A stretch of DNA of 64,000 bases from Massilia arenae (lineage in GTDB: Bacteria; Pseudomonadota; Gammaproteobacteria; Burkholderiales; Burkholderiaceae_D), in NCBI RefSeq assembly GCF_008014745.1, contig NZ_VPFD01000016.1, forward strand, positions 165,082 to 229,081. Reading direction: 5' to 3'. Positions 25,359 through 35,470 of the stretch are shown in pieces. Position 1 is the stretch's first letter; each line of letters starts with the position of its first letter. The translations under genes and the position numbers were made by a program. The notes under the pieces were generated by a model. That model saw only the letters and a list, made by a program, of their open reading frames with translations, ran no database searches and was not told the origin of the DNA.

Positions 25359-27425
25359 ATGGCCGAACAACTGGAAAAGCTGCCCACCTGGCACGAAGGC
25401 GAAAAATTCATCCAGGCGAAATTGGGGGTGGTCGAGCGCATGGACATCGTCGGCCGGCGCGTGGTGCGGGATTTCATGCCCGACCAGCACCGCGACTTCT
25501 ATGCCCAGCTGCCCTTCATCGTGCTGGGCAGCGTGGATGCCGGGGGCGATGCATGGGCAACTTTTCTTGAAGGCCGGCCTGGTTTCATGTCGTCGCCGAC
25601 GCGCACCTCGCTCGACCTCGCCACCCGTGTGCACCCAGCCGACCCGGCCGCCGAAGGCATGCGCGATGGCGCGCCGGTGGGCCTCTTGGGCATGGAGATG
25701 CACACGCGGCGCCGCAACCGCATGAACGGCGTCCTGGCGCATACGGATGCCGGATTGCATATCGACGTCGACCAGAGCTTCGGCAACTGTCCGCGCTACA
25801 TCCAGGTGCGCGAGTTCGCTTTCGAGCGCGAGCCAGGCACCCCGTTCACCGGCCAGGCCGAGCACCTGGCCGCGCTCGACCCGGAGGCGCGCGCGCTGAT
25901 CGCAGGCGCCGACGCCTTCTTCGTCGCCTCCTATGCCGACCGCGCCGAAAGGCGCCAGGTCGACGTCTCGCACCGCGGCGGGAAAGCCGGCTTCGTGCGC
26001 ATCGCCGACGACGGCACGCTCACGATTCCCGATTTCGACGGCAATCTGTTCTTCAATACGCTGGGCAATATCGTCGTCAACGGCAAGGCCGGGCTGCTGT
26101 TCGTCGACTTTGCCAGCGGCGATATGCTGCAGATGAGCGGCGATGCCGAAGTCGTGTTCGACTCGCCCGAGATCGCCGCCTTCCAGGGCGCCGAGCGGCT
26201 GTGGACGTTCAAGCCGCGCCGCATCGTGCGCCGGCGCGCCGGCCTGGCCCTGCGCTGGACCTTCCAGGACGGTGGCTGGTCGCCCAACTCGCTGATGACC
26301 GGCGACTGGCAGCAGGCCGGCGAGCGCCTGCGCGCGCTTGACTTCGCCAACCGCTGGCGCAGCCTGAAGGTGGCGCGCATCGTCGAGGAAAGCACGGCGA
26401 TCCGCTCCTTCTACCTGGAACCGGACGACGGCGCCGGGCTGCTGCCGCACCTGCCGGGGCAGCACCTGCCGATCCGGGTCACCCTGCCCGGTGCCGACAA
26501 GCCGCTCATCCGTACCTATACCCTGTCGCACGCACCTTCCGATGGCGGCTATCGGATCAGCGTCAAGCGCGAGAGCCTGGTGTCGCGCTACCTGCATGAG
26601 CAGCTGCGCGAAGGCGACGTGCTCGAAACCCGCGCACCGGCCGGCGACTTCACGCTCGACATGGCGACCAGCCGGCCGGTGGTGCTGCTGGCCGGCGGCG
26701 TCGGCATTACGCCGATGCTGGCGATGCTGCGCCATATCGTCTACGAGGGGTTGCGCAAACAAAAGGTTCGCCCCACGACCCTGTTCTATGCCGCCCGCTC
26801 GAAGGCCGAGCGCGCCTTCGACGGCGAGCTGGCCGAACTGGTCGCCGCCGCCAAGGGCGCCGTCAAGCTGGTGCGCGTGCTGAGCGAACCGGACGAGGCC
26901 GGCGAGGGCCAGGACTACGAGGCCGCCGGCCGCATCGACATGGCGCTGCTCGGCCAATATCTCTCCTTTGGCGACTACGCGTTCTACCTGTGCGGCCCGC
27001 CGGCCTTCAGCCAGGCGATCTATGACGGGCTGCGCGGCTACGGCATCGCCGACAGCCGGATCCATGCCGAAGCCTTCGGGCCGGCCTCCCTGGCGCGCAC
27101 GCCCGACTGCGCCGCCGTGGCGGCCCCCGCGCGGCTACCGCCAGCGACGACAACCGTACCGGTCATGTTCATGGATTCGCGCAAGGAAGCGCGCTGGACT
27201 CCCGGCAGCGGCACCCTGCTCGAGCTGGCCGAGGCGCGCGGACTGGAACCGGAATTCAGCTGCCGCGAAGGCACGTGCGGAACCTGCCGCACCAAGCTGC
27301 TCAAGGGAGCGGTGACCTATATCAAGGAGCCGGGCGCGAGCGTGGCGGACGACGAGGTGCTGGTCTGCTGCGCCGTGCCGGCGGCGCAGCCGGATGGCGA
27401 CGGTGGGTTGCAGCTGGCCCTGTAA
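25359..27425 (+). CDS. Three-domain flavoprotein: PNPOx-like, ferredoxin reductase and 2Fe-2S ferredoxin
   Basis: A 688-residue fusion. Residues 1-310 form a pyridoxamine-phosphate-oxidase-like split-barrel FMN domain (LPFIVLGSVDAGGDAWATFL, FGNCPRYIQVRE). Residues about 340-590 form an FNR-type module with flavin motif RTYTLSHAP and nucleotide motif GGVGITPMLAML, ending LCGPPAF. Residues 600-688 are a plant-type ferredoxin with CREGTCGTCRTKL and a later Cys. It should pass electrons from NAD(P)H through flavin and 2Fe-2S centres. GAGGAG precedes ATG. The GST partner suggests xenobiotic or electrophile metabolism; the physiological reaction is unknown. Confidence 0.88.
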   Translation: MAEQLEKLPTWHEGEKFIQAKLGVVERMDIVGRRVVRDFMPDQHRDFYAQLPFIVLGSVDAGGDAWATFLEGRPGFMSSPTRTSLDLATRVHPADPAAEGMRDGAPVGLLGMEMHTRRRNRMNGVLAHTDAGLHIDVDQSFGNCPRYIQVREFAFEREPGTPFTGQAEHLAALDPEARALIAGADAFFVASYADRAERRQVDVSHRGGKAGFVRIADDGTLTIPDFDGNLFFNTLGNIVVNGKAGLLFVDFASGDMLQMSGDAEVVFDSPEIAAFQGAERLWTFKPRRIVRRRAGLALRWTFQDGGWSPNSLMTGDWQQAGERLRALDFANRWRSLKVARIVEESTAIRSFYLEPDDGAGLLPHLPGQHLPIRVTLPGADKPLIRTYTLSHAPSDGGYRISVKRESLVSRYLHEQLREGDVLETRAPAGDFTLDMATSRPVVLLAGGVGITPMLAMLRHIVYEGLRKQKVRPTTLFYAARSKAERAFDGELAELVAAAKGAVKLVRVLSEPDEAGEGQDYEAAGRIDMALLGQYLSFGDYAFYLCGPPAFSQAIYDGLRGYGIADSRIHAEAFGPASLARTPDCAAVAAPARLPPATTTVPVMFMDSRKEARWTPGSGTLLELAEARGLEPEFSCREGTCGTCRTKLLKGAVTYIKEPGASVADDEVLVCCAVPAAQPDGDGGLQLAL

Positions 27426-27449
27426 AGAGCGGCCGCGGGATGGCGAGAC

Positions 27450-27513
27450 AAAAAAAACCCGCTTCGTTGCGGAAGCGGGTGAAGTCCAAAACTAGGGATG
27501 TCCTGAAAGAGAC
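27450..27513 (-). ncRNA. ~64-nt small RNA, family copy 3
   Basis: Minus-strand transcript from about 27513 to 27450. The core 27513-27482 is identical to copies 1 and 2. The terminator CCCGCTTC/GAAGCGGG plus an 8-base T-run is perfect. It lies tail-to-tail with the three-domain oxidoreductase, whose stop is 25 bases away. Confidence 0.7.
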
Positions 27514-27519
27514 AGGTCC

Positions 27520-27563
27520 ACTATAGGTGGGCCAGCCTGGGTACTCCGTGCGCTGCCACACAC
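27520..27563 (-). promoter_or_regulatory. Promoter of small RNA copy 3
   Basis: Minus strand: TATAGT -10 (27525-27520) and palindrome GTGTG-N6-CGCAC (27563-27548), centred 42.5 bases upstream of the predicted start as in the other copies. Between palindrome and -10 only GAG next to the palindrome is shared. Confidence 0.55.
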
Positions 27564-27603
27564 AACACTGTGAAATTCGTCGCGCAACCGCGTCACATCA
27601 AAC

Positions 27604-27638
27604 AAAATGCCGCCGCGGCAAGGCCGGGGCGGCATTTT
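27604..27638 (-). terminator. Terminator after secF
   Basis: AAAATGCCGCC (27604-27614) pairs with GGCGGCATTTT (27628-27638), giving T-rich tails on both strands. It lies 18 bases beyond the secF stop and closes the queA-to-secF block. It could work in both directions. Confidence 0.8.
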
Positions 27639-27656
27639 TCATGCGGAGCCGGTAGC

Positions 27657-28679
27657 TTAGACCACCGCGCCGTCGGTCTCGTCTTTTTCCTTGATCGGCT
27701 TGATCAGGTCTTCGCGCTTGACGCCCAGCCACATGGCCACGGCCGCCGCCACGAACACCGACGAGTACACGCCGAACAGGATGCCGATGGCCAGCGCGAT
27801 CGCGAAGTAGTGCAGCGCGTAGCCGCCGAAGAACAGCATCGACATCACCATCATCAGCGTCGAGCCGTGGGTAATGATGGTACGCGAGATAGTACTGGTG
27901 ATCGCGTGGTCGATGACTTCCGACGTCGACATCTTGCGCTGCTTGCGGAACATCTCGCGGATCCGGTCGAAGATGACGACCGATTCGTTGACCGAGTAGC
28001 CCAGCACCGCCAGCGTTGCCGCCAGCACCGTCAGCGAGAATTCCCACTGGAAGAAGGCGAAGAAGCCCAGGATGATGACCACGTCGTGCAGGTTGGCGAC
28101 CACGGCGGCGACAGCGAATTTCCATTCGAAGCGGATCGCCAGGTAGATCATGATGCCGAGGATGGTCATGATCAGCGCGTTCATGCCGTTCTGGGCCAGC
28201 TCGTCGCCGACCGACGGGCCGACGAACTCGACCCGCTGCAGGCTGATCAGCTCTTCGCCGGACGCCTTGGCGCAGCTGGTGTGGTTGATCACCTCGCCTT
28301 TTTCGGTCGTGACCTGGCTCTGCTTCGGCGCACCGCCGTCGGCGGCGCAGATGGCGTTGAAGACGCGGGCCGAGGTGCCGGCCGCTTCCGCGCCTTCCAG
28401 GATCGGCAGGCGCAGCATGATGTCCTGGGCAGTGCCGAAGCTGGCCACCTCAGGGTGCGAATAGCCCATGCCGCGCAGCGTGTCGCGGATTTTTTCCTGG
28501 TTGGCCGCATGTGGATAGCGCAACTCCATCACGGTGCCGCCGGTGAACTCCACCGAGAAGTTCAGGCCTTTGCTGAACAGGAAGAACACCGCCAGCAAGA
28601 ACGTAATCACCGAGATCGCATTGAGGATCAGGGCGTGGCGCATGAACGGGATGTCCCGTTTGATCTTGAAAAATTCCAT
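27657..28679 (-). CDS. secF: Protein-export membrane protein SecF
   Basis: A 340-residue RND-type inner-membrane protein with six hydrophobic segments. Near the N-terminus GLNFSVEFTGGTVMELRYP is the SecF signature; the C-terminal half holds FFQWEFSLTVLAATLAVLGYSVNESVVIFDRIRE and later SRTIITHGSTLMMVMSMLFFGG. With SecD it uses the proton gradient to pull exported proteins through SecYEG. It begins 15 bases after secD. The periplasmic loop (residues about 60-130) is somewhat longer than in E. coli and includes two Cys. Confidence 0.97.
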   Translation of the reverse strand: MEFFKIKRDIPFMRHALILNAISVITFLLAVFFLFSKGLNFSVEFTGGTVMELRYPHAANQEKIRDTLRGMGYSHPEVASFGTAQDIMLRLPILEGAEAAGTSARVFNAICAADGGAPKQSQVTTEKGEVINHTSCAKASGEELISLQRVEFVGPSVGDELAQNGMNALIMTILGIMIYLAIRFEWKFAVAAVVANLHDVVIILGFFAFFQWEFSLTVLAATLAVLGYSVNESVVIFDRIREMFRKQRKMSTSEVIDHAITSTISRTIITHGSTLMMVMSMLFFGGYALHYFAIALAIGILFGVYSSVFVAAAVAMWLGVKREDLIKPIKEKDETDGAVV

Positions 28680-28694
28680 GTCAGTCTCGAGTCC

Positions 28695-30569
28695 TTACTT
28701 CTTGGTGGGCGACATGCCCGGCTGCCAGACCGTGCCGATCGAAATCTTGGTCAGTTTCTTCTGGCGGCCGTACCACAGGTTGGCGAAACCACGGGCCACG
28801 ACGACGGCCGAGAACATCGAGGTCAGGATGCCCAGGCAGTGCACCACGGCAAAGCCGCGCACCGGACCGGAACCGAAGATCAAGAGCGCCAGGCCGACGA
28901 TCAGGGTGGTCACGTTGGAGTCGACGATGGTGTCCCAGGCGTGCTTGGAACCGGCCGCGATCGCCGCTTGCGGCGGCGCGCCGCCACGCAGCTCTTCGCG
29001 GATGCGCTCGTTGACCAGCACGTTGGAGTCGATCGCGACGCCCAGCGCCAGCGCGATTGCGGCGATGCCCGGCAGGGTCAGGGTAATGCCCAGGATCGAC
29101 AGCAGGGCCAGCAGGAACAGCACGTTGGCCGCCAGCGCCAGCGCCGAGAACACGCCGAACAGATGGTAGTAGACGATCATGAAGACCGCGATCGCCACGA
29201 AGCCCCAGATGGTCGAGTGCAGTCCGCGTTCGATGTTCTCGGCGCCCAGCTGCGGGCCGATCACGCGTTCCTCGACGAATTCCATCGGCGCCGACAGCGC
29301 GCCCGAGCGCAGCAGCAGGGCCAGCTCGTTGGCGTCCTGCGAGGTGCCCATATTGGTGATCTGGAAGGTCGAACCGAGCTCGCTCTGGATGGTCGGCGCC
29401 GACAGGACGTTGTACACGCCCTTTTCTTTCAGCAGGATCGCCATGCGCTTGCCGACGTTGTCGCGGGTGGCCTGGCGGATGCGGCGGCCGCCGTCGCCGT
29501 TCAGGTCGAGCGAGACGGCCGGCTGCTGGTTCTGGTCGAAGCTGGCGGTGGCGCTGGCGATGTATTCGCCGGTCAGGATGATGTCGCGCGACAGCACGAC
29601 CGGGGCGCCGCGGCCTTCGGTGAACAGTTCGGAATTGAGCGGGATGGCGGCCGACAGCTCGGTGCCCGGGGTCACGGTCGAATCGACCATGCGCAACTCG
29701 AGGGTCGCGGTGCGGCCGATGATGTCCTTGGCGCGCGCCACGTCCTGCACGCCCGGCAGCTGGACCACGATGCGATCGGCGCCCTGCTGCTGGATGATCG
29801 GCTCGGTGGTGCCCAGCTCATTGATACGCTTGGACAGGGTCACGATGTTCTGCTTGACGCCGTCTTCGACACTTTGCTTGATCGCGTCGGGCTTGAGGCT
29901 GACGACCAGCTTCTGGTCGGCGCCGTCGGCGGCTTCGGCGAAATTCAGTTCGTTCGAGCGGGTGGTCAGCACTTTGCGTGCGGCGGCGCGGGTCGCTGCG
30001 TCGCGGAAGCGCACTTCGATGGTGTCGCCCACGCGTTCGATGCCGGCATGGCGCACGTTCTCGTCGCGCAGGTTGCTGCGCACGCTGGCCTGCAGCGCCT
30101 TGACCTTGTTCTCGACGACCGCCTTGGTGTCGACCTGCAGCAGGAAGTGCACGCCGCCGCGCAAGTCCAGGCCGAGGCTCATCGGACCGGCGCCGATTTT
30201 TTCCATCCAGGCCGGGGTATTGGTGACCAGGTTGACGGTGACGATGTAATCGGGGTTGGCCGGGTCGCGGTTCAATTCGCGTTCCAGGGCCAGCTTGGCC
30301 TTGAACTGCTCTTCAGTGCCGGCGAAGCGCGCGCGCACCGAGGTGCTGTGGCCCGTGCCTTCGAGGCTGACGCCGGTGGAAGGAATGCCGGCACGCTTGA
30401 GCGCATCCTCGACCAGGGTGGTGGAGGCGCTGGTGATGTTCAGGGTCGAACGGCCCGATGTCACCTGCAACGCCGGCGTTTCGCCGAAGTAGTTAGGCGC
30501 CGTGTACAACGCGCCTAGCAACAGCGCGATGACGATCATTAGGTATTTCCAGACGGGATAGCGGTTCAT
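28695..30569 (-). CDS. secD: Protein-export membrane protein SecD
   Basis: A 624-residue partner of SecF with an N-terminal membrane anchor and a large periplasmic P1 region. LGLDLRGGVHFLLQVD is the SecD signature. Five C-terminal membrane segments include GIAAIALALGVAIDSNVLVNERIREELR. Start is the ATG of NRYPVWKYLMI; 11 upstream codons are also open but lack support. It sits between yajC and secF in the standard order. Confidence 0.97.
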   Translation of the reverse strand: MNRYPVWKYLMIVIALLLGALYTAPNYFGETPALQVTSGRSTLNITSASTTLVEDALKRAGIPSTGVSLEGTGHSTSVRARFAGTEEQFKAKLALERELNRDPANPDYIVTVNLVTNTPAWMEKIGAGPMSLGLDLRGGVHFLLQVDTKAVVENKVKALQASVRSNLRDENVRHAGIERVGDTIEVRFRDAATRAAARKVLTTRSNELNFAEAADGADQKLVVSLKPDAIKQSVEDGVKQNIVTLSKRINELGTTEPIIQQQGADRIVVQLPGVQDVARAKDIIGRTATLELRMVDSTVTPGTELSAAIPLNSELFTEGRGAPVVLSRDIILTGEYIASATASFDQNQQPAVSLDLNGDGGRRIRQATRDNVGKRMAILLKEKGVYNVLSAPTIQSELGSTFQITNMGTSQDANELALLLRSGALSAPMEFVEERVIGPQLGAENIERGLHSTIWGFVAIAVFMIVYYHLFGVFSALALAANVLFLLALLSILGITLTLPGIAAIALALGVAIDSNVLVNERIREELRGGAPPQAAIAAGSKHAWDTIVDSNVTTLIVGLALLIFGSGPVRGFAVVHCLGILTSMFSAVVVARGFANLWYGRQKKLTKISIGTVWQPGMSPTKK

Positions 30570-30623
30570 AGTGTTCCGGCATTCAGGTTGGCAGTGCGGC
30601 ACGAGGCCGCACAGGACTTGCTA

Positions 30624-30953
30624 TTACAGGGCCTTCAGGGTGCCCTTCGGCAGCAGGGTGGTCACTGCGTTTTTCTGCACGGTGATTTCGGTGCCTGGAG
30701 CGATTTCCAGAGTGACGTAGCCGTCGATCACTTTCGAGACGCGGCCGACGATGCCGCCGGCGGTCACGACTTCGTCGCCCTTGGTCAGTGCATCCATCAT
30801 CGCTTTCAGCTCGCGCTGGCGTTTCTGCTGAGGACGGATCATCAGGAAATACATGACCACGAACATCAGGATCAGCGGCAGGAAGGTCGTCAGGCTGCCC
30901 ATGATGCCTGGGTCAGCGGCGGCGGTTTGCGCGTAAGCGTTGGAAATGAACAC
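30624..30953 (-). CDS. yajC: Preprotein translocase subunit YajC
   Basis: A 109-residue membrane protein with one transmembrane segment (FLPLILMFVVMYFLMIRP), then QQKRQRELKAMMDALTKGDEVVTAGGIVGRV, the YajC hallmark. I choose GTG at 30953, giving MLVFISNAYAQ as in other betaproteobacteria, because GGAG lies 5 bases upstream. A longer open frame to 31001 lacks a ribosome site. YajC associates with SecDF. Confidence 0.95.
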   Translation of the reverse strand: MFISNAYAQTAAADPGIMGSLTTFLPLILMFVVMYFLMIRPQQKRQRELKAMMDALTKGDEVVTAGGIVGRVSKVIDGYVTLEIAPGTEITVQKNAVTTLLPKGTLKAL

Positions 30954-31080
30954 AAGAACTCCGATTGTGAAGTTAAAAAAATAAGCGGTGTATTCTAGCA
31001 TCGGCTAGACACCGAAAACCAAATCTGGCAATAGGTAATCTTGCTTTTCAGTATTGCAAGAGCCAGCTAGAAATTTAGCC

Positions 31081-31112
31081 CGGGGCAGCAGCGTCAATAC
31101 GATGCTGCCCCG
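31081..31112 (-). terminator. Strong hairpin between tgt and yajC
   Basis: CGGGGCAGCA and TGCTGCCCCG form a perfect 10-base stem around a 12-base loop. On the minus strand it is followed by GGCTAAATTT, not a clean T-run, so it may be a partial terminator or an mRNA-processing/stability hairpin reducing tgt-to-yajC read-through. Confidence 0.45.
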
Positions 31113-31132
31113 CTCAGCGAGTAAGCAAGCGC

Positions 31133-32281
<1,149 letters not shown>

Positions 32282-33304
32282 TTAACGTGAAGTAGTCGTC
32301 AGCAGCATGGCGTCGCCATAGCTGAAGAAGCGGTATTCATTGGCGATCGCGTGGGCATAGGCCTTGCGGATCGGGGCATAGCCGGCGAAGGCCGACACCA
32401 GCATCAGCAGGGTCGACTTGGGCAGGTGGAAGTTGGTGACCAGGCGCGAAACCGTCTTGAAGGTGTAGCCGGGCGTGATGAACAGCGCGGTGTCGGCGCT
32501 GCCGGCGACCAATTCGCCGCTTTGCGAAGCCGATTCCAGCGCGCGCAGGCTGGTGGTGCCGACGGCGACCACATCGCGGCCCGCCGCCTTCGCGGCGCGC
32601 ACCGCGTCCACCGTCTCTTGCGCAATGGTGTACCACTCGGTGTGCATCTTGTGCTCGCTCAAATCCTCGACCCGCACCGGCTGGAAGGTGCCGGCGCCGA
32701 CGTGCAGGGTGACGTAGGCGAACTTGACGCCTTTTTGCGCCAACTTGTCGAGCAGGGGCTGGTCGAAATGAAGGCCGGCCGTCGGCGCGGCGACCGCGCC
32801 CGGTTCTTTCGAATACACGGTCTGGTAGCGCTGTTCGTCGAATTCGTCGGCGGTGTGCTCGATATACGGGGGCAGCGGCAGGCGGCCGTGGGCTTCGATC
32901 AGCTCGAACACGTCGCCCTCGAAATGCAGGGTGAAGAATTCGCCGGCGCGTTCGCCGGTGGTCACATCGAAAGCATCGGCCAGGCGGATGCGGTTGCCGG
33001 GCTTGGGCGACTTGGAGGCGCGCACCTGGGCCAGCACGGTGCGGTTGTCGAGCACACGCTCGACCAGCACCTCGACCTGGCCGCCGGTTTCCTTGACGCC
33101 GAAGAAGCGCGCCTTGAGCACGCGGGTATTGTTCATCACCAGCAGGTCGCCCGGCTGGAGCTGGTCGACGATGTCGGCGAAGTGGCGGTCGGTGATCTGG
33201 TCACCGTCGAGCTGCAGCAGGCGCGAAGCGCTACGATCGGGCAGCGGCAGCTGCGCGATGCGCTCGGGGGGCAGCTCGAAGTCGAAATCGGAAAGCGAGT
33301 ACAT
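32282..33304 (-). CDS. queA: S-adenosylmethionine:tRNA ribosyltransferase-isomerase
   Basis: A 340-residue enzyme that turns preQ1-tRNA into epoxyqueuosine-t[23 protein letters not shown] is the canonical N-terminus; [48 protein letters not shown] and [16 protein letters not shown] follow. I use the ATG at 33304; an open TTG three codons earlier is unlikely. First gene of the queA-tgt-yajC-secD-secF series and divergent from recG. Confidence 0.98.
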   Translation of the reverse strand: MYSLSDFDFELPPERIAQLPLPDRSASRLLQLDGDQITDRHFADIVDQLQPGDLLVMNNTRVLKARFFGVKETGGQVEVLVERVLDNRTVLAQVRASKSPKPGNRIRLADAFDVTTGERAGEFFTLHFEGDVFELIEAHGRLPLPPYIEHTADEFDEQRYQTVYSKEPGAVAAPTAGLHFDQPLLDKLAQKGVKFAYVTLHVGAGTFQPVRVEDLSEHKMHTEWYTIAQETVDAVRAAKAAGRDVVAVGTTSLRALESASQSGELVAGSADTALFITPGYTFKTVSRLVTNFHLPKSTLLMLVSAFAGYAPIRKAYAHAIANEYRFFSYGDAMLLTTTSR

Positions 33305-33409
33305 TATTCTCAATTCTGGGAAAATAAGCGCTGCCAGCTTTACAATACAGGCTCCAGCGCTGATGGCGAACCTTCTATTTTACGCCAGCGAGCGCCATTT
33401 TGCCGCGAT

Positions 33410-35470
33410 ATGCCCGCCTCCAAGACCACAAATCCTCCCAAAACCCTCGAAAGCAAGCTCGCCCGCCTTGGACTGCGCAGCGACATGGACCTGGTATTGC
33501 ACCTGCCGATGCGCTACGAGGACGAGACCCAGATCGTGTCCATCCGCGAGGCCTGCCTGCGCGGCGGCCACGTTTCGCAGGTCGAGGGCGTGGTGACCAA
33601 GAACGAGATTTCGTTCAAGCCGCGGCGCCAGCTGCTGGTGACCATCGCCGACGAATCGGGCGATTTGCTGCTGCGCTTCATGAATTTCTATGGCAGCCAG
33701 GTCAAGCAGATGGCCGAAGGCGTGCGCATCCGTGCCCGCGGCGAACTGAAACACGGCTTCTTCGGGGCCGAGATGGTGCATCCGCAATATAAGGTCGTCA
33801 ATGAAGGCGCACCGTTGCCTTCCTCGCTCACGCCCGTCTATCCGTCCGGCGAAGGCCTGTCGCAGACGGTGCTGCGGCGCGCGATCGCCGATGCGATGAA
33901 GCGGATCGACTGGAGCGATACCGTCCCCGCGGGCATCCGCGCCAAGATGGGCTTGATCGACTTCGAGCCGGCCGTGAAGCTGCTGCACTATCCGCCGGCC
34001 GACGTCGACGAACACGCGCTGGGAGAAAAATCGCATCCGGCCTGGGAGCGCATGAAGTTCGACGAGCTGCTGGCGCAGCAGCTGTCGCTCAAACGGGCGC
34101 AGCGTGCACGGCGCGAAAAAGGCGCGCCGCACTTGCGCGCGGTGGGCAAGCTGTCGGAAGCCTTCCTGAAAGGGTTGCCGTTTGCGCTCACCGGCGCCCA
34201 GCAGCGCGTGGTCGAAGAGATCCGTGCCGACCTGCGCGAGGGCTATCCGATGCAGCGCCTGCTGCAGGGCGACGTCGGCAGCGGCAAGACTGTGGTCTCG
34301 GCGCTGGCCGCAGCGCAGGCGATCGACAGCGGCTATCAGGCGGCGCTGATGGCGCCGACCGAGATCCTGGCCGAACAGCATTTCAGGAAGATCGCGGCCT
34401 GGATGGAGCCGCTCGGCGTGAAGGTCGCCTGGCTGACGGGCAGCCTCAAGAAAAAGGAAAAGGCCGCGTCGAACGAGTTGATCGAGTCGGGCGAGGCGAA
34501 TCTGGTGATCGGCACCCATGCGCTGATCCAGGACACGGTGCAGTTCGCGAAACTGGGCCTGGTGATCGTCGACGAACAGCACCGCTTCGGCGTCGGCCAG
34601 CGCCTCACCCTGCGCAACAAGGGCAGCGACGGCCTGGTGCCGCACCAATTAATGATGTCGGCCACGCCGATCCCGCGCACGCTGGCGATGACGTATTACG
34701 CCGACCTCGAAGTGTCGGTGATCGACGAACTGCCGCCGGGCCGCAGCCCGATCGTCACGCGCGCGATCGACCAGATGCGGCGCGACGAAGTGATCGAGCG
34801 TGTCTACGCGGCGGCGCTCGAAGGCCGGCAAGCGTACTGGGTCTGCCCGCTGATCGAGGAATCCGAGGCCCTGCAATTGCAAACCGCGACCGAGACCTAC
34901 GAGACGCTGGCCGAATCGCTGCCCGAGCTGCAGGTGGGGATGGTGCATGGCCGCATGAAGCCGGCCGAAAAGCAGGAAGTGATGGATGCCTTCACGGCCG
35001 GCGAGGTGCACGTGCTGGTGGCGACGACCGTGATCGAGGTCGGGGTCGACGTGCCGAATGCGTCCCTGATGGTGATCGAACATGCAGAGCGTTTCGGCCT
35101 GTCGCAGCTTCACCAGTTGCGCGGGCGCGTGGGGCGCGGATCGGCGGCATCGGTGTGTCTGCTGCTGTACCAATCGCCGCTGGGCCAGGTGGCAAAACAG
35201 CGTTTGATGACGATGCGCGAGACCACCGACGGCTTCGAGATCGCACGGCGCGACCTGGAGATTCGTGGGCCCGGTGAATTCCTGGGGGCGCGCCAGTCGG
35301 GTCAGGCGATGCTGCGCTTTGCCGACCTGGAGCTCGATGGCTGGCTGGTCGACCGCGCGCGCGACGTGGCGCAGTATCTGCTCGATGGCGAAAAGCCCGA
35401 GAAGATCGCGGTGGTCGATGCGCACCTGGCGCGCTGGCTGGGCGGGCGCGAGGAATTCCTGAAGGTCTGA
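33410..35470 (+). CDS. recG: ATP-dependent DNA helicase RecG
   Basis: A 686-residue helicase for fork reversal and branch migration. The N-terminal wedge/OB domain (HLPMRYEDETQIVSI) is followed by the superfamily-2 core: PFALTGAQQRVVEEI, Walker A LLQGDVGSGKTVV, box II VDEQHRFGVGQR, SATPIPRTLAMT, and the C-terminal TRG region LHQLRGRVGRG...CLLLY and RRDLEIRGPGEFLGARQSG. The frame is open for another 353 codons upstream, which is antisense to queA; the family N-terminus and length place the start at 33410. No strong ribosome site is visible. The stop overlaps the next start. Confidence 0.97.
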   Translation: MPASKTTNPPKTLESKLARLGLRSDMDLVLHLPMRYEDETQIVSIREACLRGGHVSQVEGVVTKNEISFKPRRQLLVTIADESGDLLLRFMNFYGSQVKQMAEGVRIRARGELKHGFFGAEMVHPQYKVVNEGAPLPSSLTPVYPSGEGLSQTVLRRAIADAMKRIDWSDTVPAGIRAKMGLIDFEPAVKLLHYPPADVDEHALGEKSHPAWERMKFDELLAQQLSLKRAQRARREKGAPHLRAVGKLSEAFLKGLPFALTGAQQRVVEEIRADLREGYPMQRLLQGDVGSGKTVVSALAAAQAIDSGYQAALMAPTEILAEQHFRKIAAWMEPLGVKVAWLTGSLKKKEKAASNELIESGEANLVIGTHALIQDTVQFAKLGLVIVDEQHRFGVGQRLTLRNKGSDGLVPHQLMMSATPIPRTLAMTYYADLEVSVIDELPPGRSPIVTRAIDQMRRDEVIERVYAAALEGRQAYWVCPLIEESEALQLQTATETYETLAESLPELQVGMVHGRMKPAEKQEVMDAFTAGEVHVLVATTVIEVGVDVPNASLMVIEHAERFGLSQLHQLRGRVGRGSAASVCLLLYQSPLGQVAKQRLMTMRETTDGFEIARRDLEIRGPGEFLGARQSGQAMLRFADLELDGWLVDRARDVAQYLLDGEKPEKIAVVDAHLARWLGGREEFLKV

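Noticed and set aside
32351..33409. Open 353-codon extension upstream of recG
   Set aside because: It is antisense to queA and the extra residues have no RecG similarity; the family N-terminus begins at 33410.
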